A DNA stretch of 21,466 nt from VGPI01 sp964482845 (lineage in GTDB: Bacteria; Cloacimonadota; Cloacimonadia; Cloacimonadales; Cloacimonadaceae). Position numbers and translations under genes: made by a program. Shown here in pieces: positions 1-6,899 of this stretch. Position 1 is the stretch's first letter, and every line of letters starts with the position of its first letter. The DNA lies in the NCBI GenBank assembly GCA_964482845.1, contig CAYZZE010000027.1:1-21466 (forward strand). The letters run 5' to 3'. The notes beneath the pieces are model-generated. The model did not search any database. It saw only the letters and a program-made list of their open reading frames with translations, and had not been told where the DNA came from.

Positions 1-267
1 CAGGAGAAAGCACAATATCGCTTGAATCTAAACCTTCTTAAGACCGTTGAATAACTCAGAACGGTTGAATCAACGAGTATCCAAACTATCTGACAAGCAT
101 AATCCTTAGTTGTTACAAAAATTGCACTGGAAGGAGTGACGATATCGTTTTTTCCCGTTCTCCCAATTTGGTGATTCCAGTTTGTGCAACGCTCATCGAG
201 ATCATTCCGAGTACACGGGACAATTCCGGGAGGAACACAAGGAAATCCTGAGACAATGTATGCCATT
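1..267. other. Non-coding stretch before folA
   Basis: No convincing gene is seen here. The stretch holds one copy of a dispersed repeat (19-66). Within that copy ACCGTT (43-48) and AACGGT (60-65) form a small inverted repeat. A GC-rich segment near 205-233 contains CCGAGTAC and CCGGGAGG, loosely like the hairpin at 16855-16893. The 3' end of folA (minus strand) abuts this region, so it may also hold its terminator, but no clear hairpin followed by a T-run was found. Confidence 0.5.
19..66 (+). repeat. Dispersed repeat, copy A
   Basis: A 48-base block that matches the minus strand of 6480-6527 at about 40 of 48 positions, counted by eye. The best-conserved part is CTTGAATC, one variable base, then AAACCTTCTTAAGA. 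Similarity fades beyond both ends. Neither copy lies in a gene. This looks like an intergenic repeat family or a relic of a mobile element. Confidence 0.6.
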
Positions 268-786
268 CTAAATCGAGCGAATCCGGGTGAAAACCTCAAG
301 TTTAAGTTCAACTCCTGCATGGGATGAAAGCACTTCGTAGTAATCCAGTAACCATAGCGTAAAATCAATATGGGGGAAGAACTTATCGCCTTCAAACACA
401 GCATCAATCCGGGTGAGGTATAACTTGCCGACGATGGGCAGGAATTGCTTGAATATGCTTGCTCCGCCGATGACGAAAGAGGTCTCATTGCCAATGACGG
501 AGAGGGCTTCTGGGATGTCCCGGCAGATGATGCAACCGGGGGGATGGAAGGCTGGGTCACGGCTGAGGACGATGTTGGTTCGGCGATCCAGCGTTTTTCC
601 GATCGAGAGCCAGGTATTTTTGCCCATAATGACGTTATGATCGAGAGTGACTCGCCGAAAGTAAGCAAGGTCTTCGGGGAAATGCCAGGGCATATGGTTA
701 TCTTTGCCGATCAGGTTATTCTTATCCATGGCGACAATGATCGCCAGTTGGTCTCTGATCTGGAATTCCTTTGAACTATCATTCAT
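268..786 (-). CDS. folA: Dihydrofolate reductase
   Basis: Reduces dihydrofolate to tetrahydrofolate with NADPH in the cytoplasm, feeding thymidylate, purine and methionine synthesis. The 172-residue product fits the family (about 160-170) with a short N-terminal extension. Visible landmarks: M-P-W-H at 32-35 (Trp of the Met20 loop), the catalytic acid D39 in P-E-D-L, the NADPH-binding M-G-K-N-T-W at 54-59, the folate-binding R68, the G-G-A-S-I-F turn at 106-111 and T124. AAAGGA sits about 9 bases before the ATG, which supports this start. It is divergent from the ykvA-like operon; about 200 bases separate them. No thymidylate synthase gene is next to it. Confidence 0.95.
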   Translation of the reverse strand: MNDSSKEFQIRDQLAIIVAMDKNNLIGKDNHMPWHFPEDLAYFRRVTLDHNVIMGKNTWLSIGKTLDRRTNIVLSRDPAFHPPGCIICRDIPEALSVIGNETSFVIGGASIFKQFLPIVGKLYLTRIDAVFEGDKFFPHIDFTLWLLDYYEVLSSHAGVELKLEVFTRIRSI

Positions 787-893
787 GATTGTAAGTCCTT
801 TTGTAATAAGCGAAATGGCAATTCAAACCCGTCGAATTCAGGATTCGGCGCATGATCGTTCTGGAGTTTGATCGTCCGACGTCATGAAATGCC

Positions 894-922
894 TTGACAG
901 TTAAACGGTCAAGAGAAATACT
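894..922 (+). promoter_or_regulatory. Sigma70-like promoter for the ykvA-rdgB-hexomutase operon
   Basis: TTGACA at 894-899, a 17-base spacer, then AATACT (4 of 6 to TATAAT) at 917-922. It lies about 70 bases before the ATG at 991 and points into the operon. Seen by pattern only. Confidence 0.5.
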
Positions 923-990
923 CCGCAAGAGAGAAACAGTCCCTATATAGTATCAAAAAGACAACGACTTGGTCTATGAAGGAGGTAATC

Positions 991-1521
991 ATGGATAAAG
1001 ATGACTTTATCAAAAGCCGTGAGATGAATGATGACGAGAAGGAAAGGATCAAAGAAAGGATCGTGGATATCGATTCGCCCCGGATGAAGTTTTATGAGGA
1101 ACTGAGGGCAAAGATTCGGAGTTGGATATCCAAATATGGAGGTAAGAAAGGTAATAAACTAAGCGGGTATTTACTTCTTTTACCTGATTTCTTTATCCTC
1201 TTATGCCGGCTGACCGTGGATGACCGGGTGCCCCGCAAGACCAAAATTCTGGTCGGTGGCATCATTGCTTATATCATTTTGCCGATCGATCTTATCCCTG
1301 ACTTTATACCGATCATCGGTCTGATGGACGATCTCATCATGGCGGTGATCGGTCTGAATACGGTCTTGAACCAGATTGACAAGAATATCCTATTGGAAAA
1401 TTGGAGCGGGGAAGAAGACCTTTTGGCAATGCTCCAGAAGATCTCTGCTATGGCGGAACGCTTTGTGGACAAGAACATCCTGCAAAAGATCAAGGACTGG
1501 CTGAATAAAAAGAATGCATAG
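991..1521 (+). CDS. YkvA-like (DUF1232) membrane protein
   Basis: A 176-residue protein of unknown biochemical role. The start is the ATG at 991 because AAGGAGG at 979-985 lies 5 bases before it; an in-frame ATG at 976 is upstream of that Shine-Dalgarno sequence and is unlikely to be used. Residues about 1-50 are charged and helical. Residues about 80-122 hold the DUF1232 hallmark: V-P-R-K-T-K, a hydrophobic stretch, then I-D-L-I-P-D-F-I-P-I-I-G-L-M-D-D, probably a membrane hairpin. The C-terminal tail is helical and Lys-rich. It is the first gene of an operon and overlaps rdgB by 8 bases, so the two are probably translationally coupled. DUF1232 proteins occur widely, but their function is not established. 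Confidence 0.85.
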   Translation: MDKDDFIKSREMNDDEKERIKERIVDIDSPRMKFYEELRAKIRSWISKYGGKKGNKLSGYLLLLPDFFILLCRLTVDDRVPRKTKILVGGIIAYIILPIDLIPDFIPIIGLMDDLIMAVIGLNTVLNQIDKNILLENWSGEEDLLAMLQKISAMAERFVDKNILQKIKDWLNKKNA

Positions 1522-2170
1522 TGTATTGGTGATAGCGACAGGCAATCGGGACAAAGTCCGGGAGATCAGCGCTGTCCTGAAAGATGAATCGAACATCCCC
1601 GAGATCTCGGATCACGCCCTGATGGAAGGTTCGGAAGCCATAAGGATAATGTCTCTGTCTGAATTTCCCGATGCGCCGGAAGTGATCGAAGACCGGGACA
1701 CGATCGACGGCAATGCCATGAAAAAAGCATTGGAAATGGCGCAGTTCACCGGTCATATCTGCCTGGCTGATGATACCGGACTGTTTATCGATGCTTTAAA
1801 CGGCGATCCGGGGGTCATGGCGGCTCGTTTTGCCGGAGAGGGCTGTAGTTACCTTGACAACCGCGTGAAGGTGCTTAACCTGATGAATGGCGTATCCAAC
1901 CGCGGTGCCTTCTTCCGAACTGTGATGGCTATGGCGGAACCAGCAGGCATCATCGCCATCCGAGAAGGCGTCGTGAGAGGTCAGATCACCATGTCCGAGA
2001 GAGGTTCCAATGGCTTTGGCTATGACGCCGTCTTTGAAGTAACGGGCACCGGGCTTACCTTTGCCGAGATGGAGGATGAACACAAGAACCGCATTTCGCA
2101 CCGGGCACTGGCTCTGAAAGCGATAATACCGATAGTCAAGAAAACATGCAATATAAGAGGTTACAAATGA
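1514..2170 (+). CDS. rdgB: Non-canonical purine NTP pyrophosphatase (RdgB/HAM1 family)
   Basis: Hydrolyses dITP, ITP and XTP to the monophosphates, keeping deaminated purines out of DNA and RNA. The 218 residues are slightly more than the usual 190-205, the excess being an internal segment around residues 25-60. Motifs: A-T-G-N-R-D-K-V-R-E-I at 8-18 (substrate loop), A-D-D-T-G-L at 85-90 (family A-D-D-S-G-L, metal and base), A-A-R-F-A-G, G-F-G-Y-D-A-V-F and a C-terminal S-H-R-A-L-A. The ATG lies inside the end of the ykvA-like gene, and the stop overlaps the next start as ATGA (2167-2170). A three-gene, co-translated operon is therefore likely. Confidence 0.93.
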   Translation: MHSVLVIATGNRDKVREISAVLKDESNIPEISDHALMEGSEAIRIMSLSEFPDAPEVIEDRDTIDGNAMKKALEMAQFTGHICLADDTGLFIDALNGDPGVMAARFAGEGCSYLDNRVKVLNLMNGVSNRGAFFRTVMAMAEPAGIIAIREGVVRGQITMSERGSNGFGYDAVFEVTGTGLTFAEMEDEHKNRISHRALALKAIIPIVKKTCNIRGYK

Positions 2171-3522
2171 TCAATCCACAGATTTTCCGGCAATATGACA
2201 TCAGAGGGATAGTGGACGAGGACCTGACAGCAGAGTCCATGTATCTGATCGGTAAGGGTTTTGGCACATATTTACGTCAGCGGGACAAGACCAGTATTGT
2301 CATTGGCGGCGATGCCCGTCATACCACACCCGAATTTATGAAGCAATTCTGTAAGGGCTTGATGGAATGCGGATGCCAGGTGACAGATATCGGCGTGGTG
2401 GCGACTCCGGTCTTATACTTTGCCATCTGGAAACTGAATACCGATGGCGGAGCAATGATCACTGCCAGCCACAATCCTTCTCAATATAACGGGATCAAAC
2501 TCAATCTGGGCTTGGGCAGCGTCTTTGCCGAGGAACTCCAGAAAGTGCTGCACATAATCCAAAGCGGCGATTTTGCCGCTGGCGAAGGCACTTATCAGAC
2601 CAATGCCCGGATCGGGGCACAATACATTGATTACGTGACCGATCATATCAAACTTGATCGTCCGGTAAAAGTGGTCGTGGATGGCGGCAATGGCATGGGC
2701 GGTCCCTATTTGCCCGAGATATTGCGCCGCCTGGGCTGTGAGGTGATCGAGATGTTTTGCGACCCTGACGGCTCTTTCCCCAATCACCATCCCGATCCGA
2801 CGGTGGAGAAGTATATGACCAAACTGATGGAAGTGGTCAAGGATTCTGAATATGAGGTGGGGATCGGACTGGATGGAGATGCCGACCGCATCGGCGTTGT
2901 TGACGAGCAGGGGAAGATGCTTTATGGCGATCAGATACTCAATATCCTTGCCCGGGATTATCTGAAGCACAATCAGGGCAAGAAGATCATCGCCGATGTC
3001 AAGTGTTCCAAAGTGCTATACGACGATATCCGTGCTCATGGCGGCATCCCGATGATGCATAAGACGGGTCATGCCAATATCAAGATGAAGATGAAGGAAG
3101 AGGGCGTGGAATTTGCTGGTGAGATGAGCGGACACGTCTTTCTGGCAGACCGCTATCTGGGCTTTGACGATGCGATCTATGTCGCCTGCCGGTTTGTGGA
3201 GGTCATGTCCCACACCGAAAAACCAGTGAGCAGTTTTCTGTCTGATCAGCCAAAGATGTATAATACGCCCGAACTCCACGTCCCCTGTGCGGATGACCGC
3301 AAGTTCGGCGTGGTGGACCAGATTGTGGCTTACTTCAAGGAAGGCGGCTACAACGTAATCGACATTGATGGCGCTCGCATCACCTTTGATGATGGCTGGG
3401 GCTTGATCCGTGCCTCCAATACCACGCCTGTTCTGGTTATGCGGTTTGAAGCGGATACGGAAGCACGTTTGAATGAGATCAGGGATCTAATAGAGGGAGC
3501 GATCGCAAGATTCAAGAACTGA
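2167..3522 (+). CDS. Phosphomannomutase/phosphoglucomutase (alpha-D-phosphohexomutase family)
   Basis: Moves phosphate between C6 and C1 of mannose or glucose, supplying sugar-nucleotide and glycogen or LPS synthesis. The preferred start is ATG 2167: AAGAGG lies 6 bases upstream, the ATG overlaps the rdgB stop as ATGA, and the protein then opens with N-P-Q-I-F-R-Q-Y-D-I-R-G, the usual family N-terminus. An earlier in-frame ATG at 2146 is less likely. The 451 residues match the family. Motifs: phosphoserine loop T-A-S-H-N-P at 99-104 (S101), metal loop D-G-D-A-D-R at 236-241, sugar loop G-E-M-S-G-H at 318-323, and phosphate-binding R-A-S-N-T-T-P at 415-421. Whether mannose or glucose is preferred cannot be read from these motifs. 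It ends 8 bases from the convergent outer-membrane gene. Confidence 0.93.
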   Translation: MINPQIFRQYDIRGIVDEDLTAESMYLIGKGFGTYLRQRDKTSIVIGGDARHTTPEFMKQFCKGLMECGCQVTDIGVVATPVLYFAIWKLNTDGGAMITASHNPSQYNGIKLNLGLGSVFAEELQKVLHIIQSGDFAAGEGTYQTNARIGAQYIDYVTDHIKLDRPVKVVVDGGNGMGGPYLPEILRRLGCEVIEMFCDPDGSFPNHHPDPTVEKYMTKLMEVVKDSEYEVGIGLDGDADRIGVVDEQGKMLYGDQILNILARDYLKHNQGKKIIADVKCSKVLYDDIRAHGGIPMMHKTGHANIKMKMKEEGVEFAGEMSGHVFLADRYLGFDDAIYVACRFVEVMSHTEKPVSSFLSDQPKMYNTPELHVPCADDRKFGVVDQIVAYFKEGGYNVIDIDGARITFDDGWGLIRASNTTPVLVMRFEADTEARLNEIRDLIEGAIARFKN

Positions 3523-3530
3523 TCTTTGGT

Positions 3531-5327
3531 TCAAAACCGCAGGTTCACTGCGGTGCTGATCTGCCAGTCCAGATTTTTTACGCTGTCGCCATAAGGATTG
3601 AGGGAAATCTCGACGATCGAGTCGTGATCCATCTGCCAGGCGCAGCCGAAGAGCAGGTTATACTCCTTCCAGGTTCCCCAGGTGTATTGGGGATGGATGG
3701 TATAGTAGATATTATAGATGTCATGCTTCAGTTGAAGGGCGACAGTATATCTTTGGTTTCGGCTGGTGATCAGATAAAAGTCCTGCTGTTTAGCGCCAAA
3801 TTCGTTCTGCTGATACTCAAAAGTGGTTTCCACTTTTAACGCTTTGCCGTCACTGGAGCGATAGGGGTGACGCATCCAGATCATATCGGCGGAACGAGCA
3901 ACATAGGGAAAACTGTCAAAGATCATGCCATAGCGGCAGATCAACTGGCGGTAGAAGGTTCCGGTTCTGCCCTCGGTCTTGTAATGATAATTGGTATAGT
4001 CAGCCCGGATGGTGTAATTCTGACGAAAGAGCAATCTATCCCCCAGCAAAATATCACATTCCGGTATGAGCGAGATACTACGCATCCGGCTGTTATTGGC
4101 CGAGAGTAGCGCATCCAGATAGATATCGTCTTTGGTGTTCAGGATCAGCCAGTTTCTCAGCTTCATATTCTGCCACAGGTAATGAACCACGCCCAGGCGG
4201 TAGGATTGGACCAGCAGGTCGTTATCCCACCTATTTTCCTGATCGGGATAGGTGATCCGTTGCATATCTATCTCATAAGCCCAGCGTAGTGAATCACTGG
4301 GGGAGTATTGCCATGAGCCGAAAGTACTGATGCTCCGGTTTTCGGTGTGGCGGGAATTGATCTCGTAGGTAAAATCTTTGATGGCGATGTCGTAGCGGAG
4401 GATATTTTCCAACCGGACAGATGATAGAGGATAAACTACAGCAATTAGAGAAGTACGGTTTACAAAGTCAGCATTATTTCTGAAGTAGTTTTCGGATAAT
4501 CTCACCTTCCTTTGGGCATACTGCTCGTTCAGGGACAGCTCCAGCCAGTCCGCCGGATATGTCGCAACTGAGGCATTGAGCGTATGGGAGAAGCGTTTTT
4601 GGGTATCGGAGTAGTTATATTGGCTGCGGATGTTATCCGGGATGAGGATATACAGATCATCTTCCCGCTGGTGATAGGCGTAATTGGCAGTTATCAGATG
4701 TTTATCGCCGCGTTGGGCCAAAGCGGAACTCAGCTGATAGACCTCAAATGTCTCCCAATCCAGTTCTTTATATTCCAATCCGCCGGCTAATGAACCGCTG
4801 AAGGAATGGATCACACCGCCCAATCTGCCGCCCAAACGATAGTAGTAGCCATTGCTTTTGAAGGCCATATACTCGTTGTAGCGATCCTGTTCGTTACGAA
4901 AGTAATATCGTGCCTGAGAATCCAAATTCAAACTGTCCAAAGGCGCGAAAGTCAGTCCATAGCCATAGTAGCCGGTTTTATTGACATAGGGACGCAGGTC
5001 GATTTCCAGATCGCTGGAATCAAAGATGTAGTCATATCCGCTCAGGATATTATGGCGAAACAGCCCTGTTCGCTGTTCATAACCCACATCGATCCCAAAG
5101 CGACGGCTCTCCTGATTGAAACTGATCCTTTTCTCGTTTAGTGAGAACCAGCGGACCGACAGATCGCCATCCATGAACACGGGACTATGGTAAAAAAGAT
5201 TATTTTCCCAGAGCCGGACTTTGGCGCTATTGTGCTGGTAAAGTTCCAGATAACGGTCTTGGCTGGTAAGCGGGCTAAGCCAGATCGCCGATAAGATCAG
5301 CCAGAGCGATAAATTCTTTCTCACCAA
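3531..5327 (-). CDS. Outer-membrane beta-barrel protein of unknown function
   Basis: 598 residues, not assigned to a named family. Residues 1-22 form a signal peptide: a basic M-V-R-K-N start, a Leu/Trp-rich core and likely cleavage near T-S-Q. The rest is rich in Tyr, Arg, Asp and aromatic residues in alternating strand-like runs with no hydrophobic helices, and the chain ends W-Q-I-S-T-A-V-N-L-R-F. A C-terminal Phe is the usual signal for BAM-dependent insertion. The first codon is TTG (5325-5327) or the next codon, GTG (5322-5324); GGGGAG sits 6 or 9 bases before them. The start lies about 50 bases inside rsmA, so translation is probably coupled to that gene. The role could be a porin or a surface-layer adhesion barrel; nothing in the sequence picks one. 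Confidence 0.8.
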   Translation of the reverse strand: MVRKNLSLWLILSAIWLSPLTSQDRYLELYQHNSAKVRLWENNLFYHSPVFMDGDLSVRWFSLNEKRISFNQESRRFGIDVGYEQRTGLFRHNILSGYDYIFDSSDLEIDLRPYVNKTGYYGYGLTFAPLDSLNLDSQARYYFRNEQDRYNEYMAFKSNGYYYRLGGRLGGVIHSFSGSLAGGLEYKELDWETFEVYQLSSALAQRGDKHLITANYAYHQREDDLYILIPDNIRSQYNYSDTQKRFSHTLNASVATYPADWLELSLNEQYAQRKVRLSENYFRNNADFVNRTSLIAVVYPLSSVRLENILRYDIAIKDFTYEINSRHTENRSISTFGSWQYSPSDSLRWAYEIDMQRITYPDQENRWDNDLLVQSYRLGVVHYLWQNMKLRNWLILNTKDDIYLDALLSANNSRMRSISLIPECDILLGDRLLFRQNYTIRADYTNYHYKTEGRTGTFYRQLICRYGMIFDSFPYVARSADMIWMRHPYRSSDGKALKVETTFEYQQNEFGAKQQDFYLITSRNQRYTVALQLKHDIYNIYYTIHPQYTWGTWKEYNLLFGCAWQMDHDSIVEISLNPYGDSVKNLDWQISTAVNLRF

Positions 5328-6070
5328 GAGTTTCTCCCCGTCGGCTCAGATCGGTCGGGCAGAGCGTTTCCGCTTCTTGCGTCTTCTGCTTACCGATCAA
5401 TGAGACCAGGTTGTTGCGCAGGGTCTTGCGACGATGCATAAAGACAGCATTCAGCAAGGCGGATAATACGTCAATGTGTTTGATTGATGGCTTTTCCTTC
5501 CGGGGGATCATCACGATCACGGATGAATTCACTTTCGGGGGCGGATCAAATTTGGCGGGGGGCACATTGATCCTGATCGCGGTCTCAAAGTGCAAGCCCA
5601 ATCTCAAGGTCATCTGTCCATAATCCTTGGTTCCCGGAACTGCACAGAGGCGTCGGGCAAACTCTTTTTGAACCATCAGCACGATGAGCGAGAAGGAGGA
5701 GGCATGCTTTTCCAGGCGGTAGAGCAGGGGGGATGTGATCTGGTATGGTATATTCGAGATCAGTTTCAGCGCTTGATTGGGATGGATGGAAGCGAGTATT
5801 GAAGCCCAGTCGCACTTGAGTATATCGCCCATTACCAGATGGAGATTTGCCCCAAAGCGCTTGTCCAGGTTCTCCTGCATCCGCCGGTCAAGTTCAAAAG
5901 CGGTCAATGTGACCGGATGGGAAAGGATCGCCTCAGTTAGAATGCCCTTTCCGGGTCCGATCTCCCAGACCGCATCACCTGACTGCAGTTCTCCTAACGA
6001 CACGATCCGGTCCGCTAATGCCTGGTCATTGAGAAAGTGTTGACCAAAGGACTTCAGCGGTTTTAGACAT
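5275..6070 (-). CDS. rsmA: 16S rRNA dimethyladenosine transferase RsmA/KsgA (apparent frameshift near the start)
   Basis: Dimethylates the two adjacent adenines in the 3' hairpin of 16S rRNA, using S-adenosylmethionine, late in 30S assembly. Motifs: F-G-Q-H-F-L-N-D near the N-terminus, V-W-E-I-G-P-G-K-G SAM loop, F-E-L-D, catalytic N-I-P-Y-Q-I-T-S-P and F-D-P-P-P-K-V-N-S-S-V. The open frame runs upstream to an ATG at 6222, but that stretch is covered by another gene, has no KsgA character and contains no other ATG/GTG/TTG start. An ATG at 6068-6070 is followed by TCT AAA A. Removing one A from that run of four (6061-6064) gives M-S-K-P-L-K-S-F-G-Q-H-F-L, a typical KsgA start, and a 264-residue protein. 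A one-base indel, real or from assembly, is the likely cause. Coordinates therefore include one extra base. If no indel exists, the frame is 5275-6222. Confidence 0.85.
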
Positions 6071-6091
6071 GACGTTCCGATAGGTCTTGCC

Positions 6092-6268
6092 TCAAACGGT
6101 AAGATGGCTGATGGCGATACCTTTGCAGTTTTTACAAACCTTGTGGATCTTATCGCCGACCTTGACTTCGTGAGTGATCTTGATACCGGTGCGATTGCAG
6201 ACCGGGCAAATCCCGCGTCCATGGGCGGGAAGAGTCTTTATGCCTTTGCCACGATGGTTTTTAGCCAT
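6092..6268 (-). CDS. Small zinc-ribbon protein, 58 residues
   Basis: A short gene, ATG at 6266-6268, with AGGAG 8 bases upstream and TGA at 6092-6094. The product starts M-A-K-N-H-R-G-K-G-I and has two knuckles, C-P-V-C at 21-24 and C-K-N-C at 45-48, separated by 20 residues, in a Lys/Arg-rich context. That is a classic treble-clef or zinc-ribbon layout in a basic protein of ribosomal-protein size. It is followed 21 bases later by the probable rsmA start, so a ribosomal or rRNA-binding role is a fair guess from context, not proven. It is not one of the standard L28/L31/L32/L33/L36/S14 sequences I can recognise. The evidence for coding is the strong ribosome-binding site and paired CXXC motifs. 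Confidence 0.8.
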   Translation of the reverse strand: MAKNHRGKGIKTLPAHGRGICPVCNRTGIKITHEVKVGDKIHKVCKNCKGIAISHLTV

Positions 6269-6403
6269 GGGTTGATCTCCTATGTCAGTAGTTTTCTTAT
6301 ATGTGTCACCTCTCTTTAGATTGTGCTCTTATCGTCAATACATTTTTCACTCGGTGGCTTTTGTAGAATCAGAAAACTTGCCCGCTTCCCCGCTCCTGGC
6401 TGT

Positions 6404-6424
6404 AACATGAGCGTTGCTCATGTT
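6404..6424. repeat. Perfect inverted repeat, 9-base arms
   Basis: AACATGAGC, loop GTT, GCTCATGTT. It is a perfect hairpin with no T-run after it on either side, so it is not an obvious terminator. CTCCTGGC just upstream and GTCAGGAACAGG downstream may extend a weaker stem. Confidence 0.55.
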
Positions 6425-6479
6425 GGCATCACTAAATGTCAGGAACAGGAAAAAGAATTATCGTCCTTCATGTCAAGCC

Positions 6480-6527
6480 AACCTCTGTGAATTATGCAAC
6501 CATCTTAAGAAGGTTTTGATTCAAGCG
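6480..6527 (-). repeat. Dispersed repeat, copy B
   Basis: Read on the minus strand, this matches copy A (19-66) at about 40 of 48 bases, in inverted orientation. The shared core is CTTGAATC, one variable base, then AAACCTTCTTAAGA. It lies 23 bases from the giant palindrome. Confidence 0.6.
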
Positions 6528-6550
6528 GGCTGGTGTTTTCCGCTTATGTT

Positions 6551-6629
6551 CTCCTTGCTCAATAACCTTAGTATAACCTTAGTATAACCTTACGGCCGTA
6601 AGGTTATACTAAGGTTATCAAGCAAGGAG
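6551..6629. repeat. Very long palindrome built from 11-base units
   Basis: A perfect inverted repeat with 23-base arms (6573-6595 and 6596-6618) meets at GGCC with no spacer. The arms are made of an 11-base unit, AACCTTAGTAT. The left arm carries one more unit than the right (6562-6572 region). Outside this the arms resume as CTCCTTGCT (6551-6559) and AGCAAGGAG (6621-6629). The RNA or single strand would fold into an extreme hairpin with an 11-base bulge. No long T-run follows. Confidence 0.85.
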
Positions 6630-6779
6630 GATATAGGAGATGGGAATCAGTGGTGCCAGAATAATTAACTGGGGAAAACGGTATAGGCGGAGTATTTTCG
6701 CTCAGGCAAACTCACTTGGCAAATAACTGACGCTTTTAATACACTGTCTTGGAAACATTTGACAAAGTGGCGACGACTC

Positions 6780-6821
6780 AGTGTTGACAGATATCAACAC
6801 TTTTAAGGGGTTTGGTATAAA
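6780..6821 (+). promoter_or_regulatory. Candidate promoter and operator of the binding-protein/phosphatase operon
   Basis: AGTGTTGA and TCAACACT (6780-6787, 6794-6801) form a perfect 8-base inverted repeat with a 6-base spacer. Its right half contains TCAACA, a 4-of-6 match to a -35 box, and TATAAA follows at 6816-6821 after 16 bases. A dyad covering a -35 box is a typical operator layout. The start of transcription would leave an untranslated leader of about 70 bases before the ATG at 6900. The promoter call is tentative; the dyad itself is plain. Confidence 0.35.
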
Positions 6822-6899
6822 TTTGGTTTTGACAACATTGGCAGTGGCAAATAAGGCTATGTCCACTGAAACTGAAGAGGTGAGCCTGAGTAGAGAGAA

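Larger units (their letters stand above)
6269..6899. other. Repeat-rich intergenic region between divergent operons
   Basis: About 630 bases with no supportable gene. In order it contains the upstream region of the zinc-ribbon/rsmA operon (a TTGACG lies on the minus strand at 6333-6338, with no good partner box), a 9-base-arm inverted repeat (6404-6424), dispersed repeat copy B (6480-6527), a giant palindrome (6551-6629), and a likely promoter and operator (6780-6821) for the binding-protein operon. The stretch 6640-6775 shows nothing identifiable. Confidence 0.6.

Noticed and set aside
445..774. Open frames opposite folA, and similar long antisense frames under mutA, mutB, meaB, the PGK-like gene and feoB
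   Set aside because: They mirror conserved genes on the other strand, lack ribosome-binding sites and show no domain character.
5275..6222. RsmA with a 50-residue N-terminal extension starting at 6222
   Set aside because: The extension overlaps a much more convincing zinc-ribbon gene, lacks KsgA character and has no ribosome-binding site of note; a one-base indel explains the frame better.
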